NCBI GenBank assembly: GCA_947307015.1
Contig: CAMZHV010000014.1
Location: 1 to 55,846 of the forward strand
Reading direction: 5' to 3'
Source: an uncultured Prevotellaceae bacterium
GTDB lineage: Bacteria; Bacteroidota; Bacteroidia; Bacteroidales; Bacteroidaceae
DNA: 55,846 bases
Numbering within the stretch: position 1 is the stretch's first letter; every line of letters starts with the position of its first letter. Below, in pieces: positions 50,911-55,846 of this stretch. Below the pieces are notes generated by a model. It saw nothing but the letters and a program-made list of their open reading frames with translations. It did not search any database and had not been told where the DNA came from. The position numbers were made by a program, and so were the translations under genes.

Positions 50911-52616
50911 AACAAATACTTCTCATTCTTCTCTTTTCATTCTTCACTCTGCATTCATCATTCTTTTCGCTCTCTGCTCAGAATACCTCTTCTCAAGTCT
51001 GGGGCGATTGGCAACGGTGGGGCGAACAGCCGCACTTCACCTCTGTAAAGGGAGAGGTTAAGAGTGGGTCTTTCCGCAACCCCATCATACCCGCCGACTA
51101 CAGCGACCTCGACTGCATTCGCGTGGGCGATGACTACTACGCTATCAGCTCTACGATGCAATTCTCGCCCGGCATGACCATTCTTCACTCACACGACTTG
51201 GTGAACTGGGAGATCGCAGGTAATGCCGTCAGCGACCTCACACAAATTTCTCGGGCATTAGGCTGGCAACAAATGGACCGTTACGGACGCGGTATCTGGG
51301 CAGGCACGCTTCGTCATCACAACGGTCGTTTCTACCTCTTCTTTGGTGCACCCGACGAGGGTTATTTCATGACCTCAGCCGAGAAGGCAGAAGGGCCCTG
51401 GGAACCGCTGACGACGCTGTTGGCAGAGAACGGATGGGACGACTGCACAGCCATCTGGGACGAGCAGGGACGCGCTTGGTTCGCAGGCACATGCTTCCGC
51501 GACGGCTATAAAACATACCTCTTTCCGATGGCTGATGACGCCCGCAGCATCGACCGCAGCCGTGCCCGCCTCGTCAACGAAGGCAACGGTCGCGAGGCCA
51601 GCAAACTCATCCGCCATGACGGCTATTACTATCTCATTTTCAGCGAACACCGCGATGGCATAGGCCGTTATGTCTTAGCCAAGCGCGACCGCAAGATGAC
51701 GGGTTCGTTCAGCGAGGAGCGCCAATTGCTACTGCCCTGCCGCGAAGCAAACGAGCCTAACCAAGGCGGCATCATTGAAGGACCCGACGGGCAGTGGTAT
51801 TTCCTCACGCATCACGGTTCGGGCGACTGGAGTGGGCGCATCGTCAGCCTGCTGCCTGTGACGTGGTACGACGGCTGGCCGATGATGGGCGACACACGCG
51901 GCGGTATGCCCGGTTCGATGGTGTGGGAAGCGGTGATGCCCGCTCAAATGAAAAATGAAGAAGTTAAAAGTGAAAAACTATCCCTTCAGCGCAGCGACGA
52001 TTTCGACTATCCTCGACCCTCGACCCCTGACCCTCGACCCTTGACCTTCGACCCCAGACCTTCAACCCTTGCCCCTCAATGGCAGTGGAACTACCAGCCG
52101 CGTGAAGATATGTATTCGCTCACGGAGCGCCCGGGATGGCTGCGGCTGCACGCCTTCCGACCCTTGGAACACGATAAACTTTTGAAAGCAGGTAACACGC
52201 TGACCCAACGTTCTTTCCGTACAGCGCACAATGAGGTTACCGTCCGTTTCGACATCAGTCATCTGGCTGACGGTCAGCACGCCGGTCTCTGTCATTTCGC
52301 CAGCAATTCTGGATGTCTCGGCGTGGTGCGCAAGGGCGGAAAGACCTTTCTCGAACTACGTCACGATGATCGCAGCCTCACCCCCGACCCCTCTCCCGTG
52401 GGAGAGGGGAGGCGTTACCTCTGGCTCCGCTCTACATGGGGTCTTGATGGCCATTCACAGTTCTCGTATAGCTTGGACGGCGACCACTTCACACCCTTTG
52501 GCACATACGACCTTTCATGGGGTTATTACCGCGGCGACCGCATCGGCATCTATTGCTACAACAACGATGCCGATGAAGGCTACATTGACGTCGATTATCT
52601 GCACTACGCCTTCTGA
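50907..52616 (+). CDS. GH43-family arabinofuranosidase/xylosidase with C-terminal beta-sandwich
   Basis: The 569 residues begin with a signal peptide (MKQILLILLFSFFTLHSSFF), itself built from a CATTCTTC-type repeat. The five-blade GH43 propeller covers about 55-345: the base Asp region NPIIPADYSDLDCIRVGDDYY, STMQFSPGMTILHSHDLVNW, DDCTAIWDEQGRAWFAGT, and the acid Glu region EASKLIRHDGYYYLIFSE. The C-terminal sandwich (about 400-569) is typical of GH43 subfamily 12-like enzymes. Three in-frame repeat inserts lie outside the core: AQMKNEEVKSEK, DPRPSTPDPRPLTFDPRPS between the domains, and LTPDPSPVGEG within the sandwich. Removal of arabinose or xylose side chains beside GH31 is plausible. Confidence 0.9.
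   Translation: MKQILLILLFSFFTLHSSFFSLSAQNTSSQVWGDWQRWGEQPHFTSVKGEVKSGSFRNPIIPADYSDLDCIRVGDDYYAISSTMQFSPGMTILHSHDLVNWEIAGNAVSDLTQISRALGWQQMDRYGRGIWAGTLRHHNGRFYLFFGAPDEGYFMTSAEKAEGPWEPLTTLLAENGWDDCTAIWDEQGRAWFAGTCFRDGYKTYLFPMADDARSIDRSRARLVNEGNGREASKLIRHDGYYYLIFSEHRDGIGRYVLAKRDRKMTGSFSEERQLLLPCREANEPNQGGIIEGPDGQWYFLTHHGSGDWSGRIVSLLPVTWYDGWPMMGDTRGGMPGSMVWEAVMPAQMKNEEVKSEKLSLQRSDDFDYPRPSTPDPRPLTFDPRPSTLAPQWQWNYQPREDMYSLTERPGWLRLHAFRPLEHDKLLKAGNTLTQRSFRTAHNEVTVRFDISHLADGQHAGLCHFASNSGCLGVVRKGGKTFLELRHDDRSLTPDPSPVGEGRRYLWLRSTWGLDGHSQFSYSLDGDHFTPFGTYDLSWGYYRGDRIGIYCYNNDADEGYIDVDYLHYAF
51947..52080 (+). repeat. Two low-complexity in-frame inserts in the GH43 linker
   Basis: AAATGAAAAATGAAGAAG then TTAAAAGTGAAAAAC (51949-51981) is an A/G-rich tract. 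It is followed at about 52010-52080 by seven or more CCTCGACC/CTTGACC-type units. Both keep the reading frame and lie between the propeller and the sandwich. Confidence 0.75.
52377..52410 (+). repeat. GC-rich palindromic repeat in frame (LTPDPSPVGEG)
   Basis: CCCCTCTCCC-GT-GGGAGAGGGG is a perfect stem preceded by CCTCACCCCCGA, nearly the same as 499-532. It sits in the GH43 C-terminal domain in the same phase as the copies at 499 and 23633. Confidence 0.88.
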
Positions 52617-52680
52617 AAAAGTCATCAATAACATAGATTATCCATCTTTCTTCGATGTCGCCATAAAATAATATCAAAAA

Positions 52681-52712
52681 TTTGGGTGATATAAAGAATT
52701 GCACTATCTTTG
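52681..52712 (+). promoter_or_regulatory. Promoter of the YafQ-type toxin-antitoxin pair
   Basis: TTTG at 52681-52684 and TATCTTTG at 52705-52712 are 20 bp apart, 30 bp ahead of the antitoxin start. No clear inverted-repeat operator was found. Confidence 0.75.
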
Positions 52713-52742
52713 CGGCCAGAAAACCAAGAAAAATATCATTAA

Positions 52743-52976
52743 ATGGCAACATTAGTCTTACAAGTTCCCGATGAGAGTCTCGTTTCAAAAGTGAAACAGG
52801 CTTGTAAAATGCTTATGGGAGTGGCATCAGTTAAGGTACAGAAGCCAAAAGCTTCACCCAAGACCCTTGACATCACCAAGACTGCAGGTTACCGCGAGGC
52901 TCTTGAGGACGTAAAACAAGGTAGAGTCTATCATGCAGATAGCGTAGATGACATGTTCAAACAGATACTTGGCTGA
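52743..52976 (+). CDS. RelB/DinJ-like antitoxin of a YafQ-type pair
   Basis: The 77 residues start with a short beta-then-helix segment (TLVLQVPDESLVSKVKQACK). A lysine-rich linker follows (KVQKPKASPK), then a helical C-terminus (YREALEDVKQGRVYHADSVD DMFKQIL) of the kind that wraps RelE-fold toxins. It ends three bases before the toxin start. The identification rests on position and layout, since this antitoxin class is variable. Confidence 0.75.
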   Translation: MATLVLQVPDESLVSKVKQACKMLMGVASVKVQKPKASPKTLDITKTAGYREALEDVKQGRVYHADSVDDMFKQILG

Positions 52977-52979
52977 GAT

Positions 52980-53252
52980 ATGTATAGTATCAACTATTCC
53001 AAACGCTTCGAGAAAGACTTGAAACGTTGCTGTAAACGCGGTTTGAACATTCAACTGATAAAGGACGCTGTTACTATTCTCGCTGCCACAGGTACACTGC
53101 CCATAAAATACCACCCCCACAAGTTAGTTGGCCAAAAGCAAGAAACATGGGAATGCCATATTCAGCCCGACTGGCTAATGACATGGCAACAGAACGACAC
53201 AGAATTGACACTCCTATTCCTGCAAACCGGCACACATTCCGACTTGTTCTGA
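52980..53252 (+). CDS. YafQ-family mRNA-interferase-type toxin (RelE superfamily)
   Basis: The 90 residues follow the YafQ pattern: YSINYSKRFEKDLKRCCKRG, a proline/His segment (YHPHKLVGQKQETWECHIQP DWLMTW) and the end LTLLFLQTGTHSDLF with the conserved His and Phe of the active site. Such toxins cut mRNA on the ribosome (family knowledge). The gene looks intact and complete, and is paired with the antitoxin four bases upstream. Confidence 0.88.
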   Translation: MYSINYSKRFEKDLKRCCKRGLNIQLIKDAVTILAATGTLPIKYHPHKLVGQKQETWECHIQPDWLMTWQQNDTELTLLFLQTGTHSDLF

Positions 53253-53261
53253 TTTTGCGGC

Positions 53262-53468
53262 GTGAAAACGAGAGATAAGGTAATAATTGGTGTTTTGGGT
53301 GCCTGCTTGGCGGTGGCTGCGGGCATCTGGATGGAGGTGCGGACGTGCCGAAAGATGCGTGCGGCGGTGGAGCAGGCGCTGGAGATGAACCGCAACTACG
53401 AGCCCTTCATCTCCGACACCATATACCTGTCCCCTCACTCCTCTAGTTGGAAATATTGCAAAATTTGA
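53262..53468 (+). CDS. Small single-pass membrane protein, possibly 3'-truncated
   Basis: GTG start; residues 5-23 form one membrane helix (DKVIIGVLGACLAVAAGIWM), followed by a helix (VRTCRKMRAAVEQALEMNRN) and a short end (YLSPHSSSWKYCKI). The last 12 residues differ in style and coincide with the switch to AT-rich DNA, so the original 3' end may have been replaced. The function is unknown. It lies 10 bp after the YafQ-type toxin. Confidence 0.45.
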   Translation: MKTRDKVIIGVLGACLAVAAGIWMEVRTCRKMRAAVEQALEMNRNYEPFISDTIYLSPHSSSWKYCKI

Positions 53469-53552
53469 ATAAGGTGTTTCCTTTCAGTTACTCCTTTACT
53501 CTTTTTGGAAAAGTGTAATATGTCTTTTGTTGTTCTAAATATTATATAGAAT

Positions 53553-55154
53553 ATGGATAAGAGTTACTATAGATTTGTTCAAAGACTGGATGATAATCAC
53601 AGAAAAGTTACTGAGCATGGGAAGTTTGGTATAGTAGACGATAGTGGTATGATTCTGGCTCCTATTCGTTATGATGATATAATAGAACGCGCTGATGGCA
53701 ACTATGATATATGTATTAATAATCGTTGGGGAATAATTAATGTTGAAGGGGAGGAACTTGTTAGCGCATATTATAAGAACCCAATACAATTCAACGATAA
53801 GGGATACGCAATTGTTCAAAATGCAGACGATTCTTCTTATGGATTAATTCGAAACGACTACATAATTGCTATACCTGCGAAGTATAGTTCAATCAGTGAA
53901 GCAAAAGTTGATACTTATTTTGAACATTATGAATTTGAAACTCCCCTTTTTTTTATTCAACAAACATTAAAAGAAACTGATTGGTACGATGACATAGATT
54001 ACAGGATAGGGGTATGTAACTTAAATGGCGATTTTGTAGTACCTATTAGATATGAAGGAATCAAAATTAAAGAATCTTTTTTATTAGCTAAGCGCAAGGG
54101 CTATTTTGATTTATATGATGGGCTAAATAATCGTGGACTGCTAATAGGAGGTTTTCATCAGTTCTATATAAATAAAAACAGGTTGTTCTTTTATTTTGGA
54201 GGTCATTATACTAGTTATACTGATAAGCACGATAAAGATCATGTTTCATTTGTCGCATGGGATGGTGTCTGGATTATTACAGATTTTGAAATGACATCAA
54301 TTATGAAAGATGATAAAGAATCATATAGAAATTTAAAAGGGAAAATCTATGACATAAGTACTCATGATAGCAATGATTTGAGGAAAATCTATGAAATCTT
54401 TCCTAAGTGCATGACATTTATAGAGAATTCCAAGTGGCCTCACTTGATTGGGTCATATATTTTGGTTAGGGATTGGGATTCTATTCTGCTCACTGATTAC
54501 TATATTATTGACCAAGAAACTGGTGAAAGATCAGACAAATATCATGAAATTAAGGATACGGGAATTGAGAACCTGTTTTTTGTAGAAAAAACATACGGAG
54601 AAGATTCTTCCGGTATTTTACGCGGCACAAAACTTGTAATACCTACAGTTTATTTGGCTTTTACGAAACCTGTCAATGGGTTTTCCTTTGGTGCCAAAAA
54701 GGTTGATGAAGATAAATACTCCATTGAGTTAATCAATTTAAATAAAATTGAGGATGTTAGAATTGCATATAAAAATTTGAGCCGCGACGAAGTCTTAAGT
54801 CTATTTTGGGACCAAAATCTCCTTATAGATCCTATTAATGACGAGGAGGGAATGAAAGGAATTAGGATAATTAAATCGATTAAACTTGAAAAAGACTTTG
54901 AAAAGGCTATTTCATTAGAAGAATCAGTTGGCAGTTATCGTTATTATTCTAACTGGAAAGATAGATATTGGTTTCCTGATCATTATTATATGAAAGAAAA
55001 CAAAGCAGAAGAAACCGAAGATGAAGACCTTGAAGACGAAGAGGAAAACAATGATGACAATATGAGTCTGCATGACTATCTTCATCAATGGGATCAATAT
55101 TCAGACATTGCATATGAAGGATATAGCCGCCTATATCTAGGGCTCGAGGATTAA
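53553..55154 (+). CDS. WG-repeat protein in AT-rich DNA
   Basis: The 533 residues have no signal peptide. WG-type repeats are seen at the start (KFGIVDDSGMILAPIRYDDI, RWGIINVEGEELVSAYYKNP, GLIRNDYIIAIPAKYSSI, RIGVCNLNGDFVVPIRYEGI), with weaker copies beyond residue 300. The C-terminus is strongly acidic (ENKAEETEDEDLEDEEENND), followed by a short aromatic end. WG repeats are found in proteins of unknown or protein-binding function. The gene is much richer in A+T than everything to its left, a sign of recent transfer. The terminator is at 55159-55187. Confidence 0.8.
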   Translation: MDKSYYRFVQRLDDNHRKVTEHGKFGIVDDSGMILAPIRYDDIIERADGNYDICINNRWGIINVEGEELVSAYYKNPIQFNDKGYAIVQNADDSSYGLIRNDYIIAIPAKYSSISEAKVDTYFEHYEFETPLFFIQQTLKETDWYDDIDYRIGVCNLNGDFVVPIRYEGIKIKESFLLAKRKGYFDLYDGLNNRGLLIGGFHQFYINKNRLFFYFGGHYTSYTDKHDKDHVSFVAWDGVWIITDFEMTSIMKDDKESYRNLKGKIYDISTHDSNDLRKIYEIFPKCMTFIENSKWPHLIGSYILVRDWDSILLTDYYIIDQETGERSDKYHEIKDTGIENLFFVEKTYGEDSSGILRGTKLVIPTVYLAFTKPVNGFSFGAKKVDEDKYSIELINLNKIEDVRIAYKNLSRDEVLSLFWDQNLLIDPINDEEGMKGIRIIKSIKLEKDFEKAISLEESVGSYRYYSNWKDRYWFPDHYYMKENKAEETEDEDLEDEEENNDDNMSLHDYLHQWDQYSDIAYEGYSRLYLGLED

Positions 55155-55437
55155 AATTTAAGGCGCAGGTTGTCAATCTGCGCCTTAGGATTTTGTGGTT
55201 TGCCTTTAGGTAGTTAATCCATCCCCATATCAAGAACACGTCTAATGCCATGTCCGTATAAAAAGATAGTGGCATATTGAAGCTTGATATAATTGCTTCA
55301 TGCATTTTCGCAGCAATGCCAATCCCTACCAATAAATACTCAACATTGTTGAGTGCAAACTCACCAACCTTTCTGATGGTTGACTGAACATTTTTGATAA
55401 ATGTAGTCAACGGAAACTTCTTTGTCGTCGTTTTCAT
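54949..55437 (-). CDS. Small membrane protein, probably a 5' remnant running into the WG gene
   Basis: The first roughly 80 residues look real: a basic start (MKTTTKKFPLTTFIKNVQST), a hydrophobic stretch (NNVEYLLVGIGIAAKM) and a second one (FYTDMALDVFLIWGWINYL). Beyond about residue 85 the frame passes through the terminator of the WG gene and then antisense through its coding region, so the rest is unlikely to be original. It is probably the start of a gene whose 3' part was replaced when the AT-rich block arrived. The promoter is at 55532-55566. Confidence 0.4.
   Translation of the reverse strand: MKTTTKKFPLTTFIKNVQSTIRKVGEFALNNVEYLLVGIGIAAKMHEAIISSFNMPLSFYTDMALDVFLIWGWINYLKANHKILRRRLTTCALNFNPRALDIGGYILHMQCLNIDPIDEDSHADSYCHHCFPLRLQGLHLRFLLLCFLSYNNDQETNIYLSS
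55159..55187 (+). terminator. Terminator of the WG-repeat gene
   Basis: TAAGGCGCAG (55159-55168) pairs perfectly with CTGCGCCTTA (55178-55187) around nine bases, followed by GGATTTTG. It starts 5 bp after the stop codon. Confidence 0.85.
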
Positions 55438-55470
55438 AAACTACTATTTTTAATGTTCATACTAAATCCT

Positions 55471-55494
55471 ACACCAGAGGGGAATCGAACCCCT
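55471..55494 (-). other. tRNA-like T-arm and 3' acceptor remnant
   Basis: On the minus strand AGGGG-TTCGATT-CCCCT (55494-55478) is a perfect T-arm, followed by CTGGTGT as a 7-base acceptor strand. No matching 5' acceptor (ACACCAG), D-arm or anticodon arm is found upstream, and no CCA follows. It is a 3' tRNA fragment of the kind left at integration sites. Confidence 0.55.
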
Positions 55495-55531
55495 TGGGTT
55501 GTAAATCCAGCTCCACGCCTGAATGCGACTG

Positions 55532-55566
55532 CAAAAATACAACTTTTTCTCCAATATAGAATCAAA
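55532..55566 (-). promoter_or_regulatory. Promoter reading leftwards across the tRNA-like remnant
   Basis: On the minus strand TTTG (55566-55563) and TATTTTTG (55539-55532) are 23 bp apart. The transcript would include the T-arm remnant and then the small membrane protein start at 55437. Confidence 0.55.
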
Positions 55567-55589
55567 GTAGACAAAAATCCTTCAATAGT

Positions 55590-55846
55590 TTTGTAATCTC
55601 GTATATTCTGTGTACCTTTGTCCCCGACAATGAGCCATTAAACAGGCTGGTGGCTCTGCGTCGGGAGTTCTTTGAAACGCAAATCATAGCAGAATGAGGA
55701 AATGAGAACCGTTGCCAGTTCGTAACCCAGATTTTTCTTAATCCTCCGAACTGCCTTTATCTACAAAAGGTTTGCGATTTTATCCAAAAGCTACAAAATA
55801 ATTCGCACTCCTACAATTTTTCAAGCATATTTCTTATACCGAACTC
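55590..55846 (+). ncRNA. Structured leader or small RNA running off the window edge
   Basis: A strong promoter (TTTG 55590-55593, TACCTTTG 55613-55620, 19 bp apart) is followed at once by a two-part stem. CCCGAC (55623-55628) pairs with GTCGGG (55660-55665), and GAGCCA (55632-55637) pairs with TGGCTC (55651-55656), with a symmetrical 3x3 internal loop. No convincing start codon or protein follows in the remaining 180 bp. It is either a small RNA or the long leader of a gene beyond the window. Confidence 0.5.

Noticed and set aside
55440..55530. Complete tRNA gene near the right edge
   Set aside because: Only the T-arm and 3' acceptor strand are recognisable; the 5' acceptor, D-arm and anticodon arm cannot be formed.

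Overview
The window comes from a member of the Bacteroidales, most likely a Prevotella-type gut or rumen bacterium (inference). Direct signs are the many TAnnTTTG -7 promoter elements with TTTG-like -33 boxes, the lack of Shine-Dalgarno leaders, and the Omp28, TonB-receptor and glycosidase families. At least ten secreted proteins or gene remnants also end in the same tail (YDLSGRRV...KGIYIINGKKVVVK), which resembles a type IX secretion sorting tail.

Layout. 1-3.7 kb is a worn accessory stretch: the 3' end of a secreted protein, a lipoprotein, an orphan tail, a 24-codon remnant, a subtilase prodomain joined straight to a sorting tail, and a hipBA pair whose hipA has lost its N-terminal half. 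3.7-6.8 kb holds an outer-membrane barrel, a TPR/HTH membrane regulator and a TonB-domain protein. 6.8-17.3 kb is a long minus-strand run: two Omp28-type thioredoxin-fold proteins, a DUF6029-like barrel, a TlpA-like thioredoxin, a GH53 galactanase, a tailed secreted protein, asd, a HAD phosphatase and pgi. 17.5-20.6 kb is a thiamine uptake operon (TPP riboswitch, TonB receptor, PnuT). 20.7-26.4 kb encodes a GH105-type and a BNR_4-type protein, suggesting pectin or arabinogalactan breakdown. 26.4-28.0 kb holds broken accessory genes (DUF4160 with an amber codon, DUF2442, half of a DNA methyltransferase).

28.1-39.4 kb holds two giant secreted proteins around RlpA and a Wzc-type tyrosine kinase. 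39.4-40.1 kb is a non-coding block full of inverted repeats. 40.1-46.3 kb is mostly housekeeping: membrane proteins, an AGCS symporter, mtnN and groESL. 46.5-52.6 kb is a glycosidase operon (GH97, GH31, a signal-peptide-plus-tail remnant, GH43). 52.7 kb to the end is accessory: a YafQ-type toxin-antitoxin pair, an AT-rich WG-repeat protein, a tRNA-like T-arm remnant and a structured leader running off the edge.

Two themes stand out. First, several genes are hollowed out: their ends survive but the middle is missing. Second, the window is seeded with short repeats. A GC-rich palindrome sits in frame inside coding regions, usually next to the sorting tail or between domains. Two MITE-like elements of about 190-206 bp share an internal palindrome that carries a compensatory base change.
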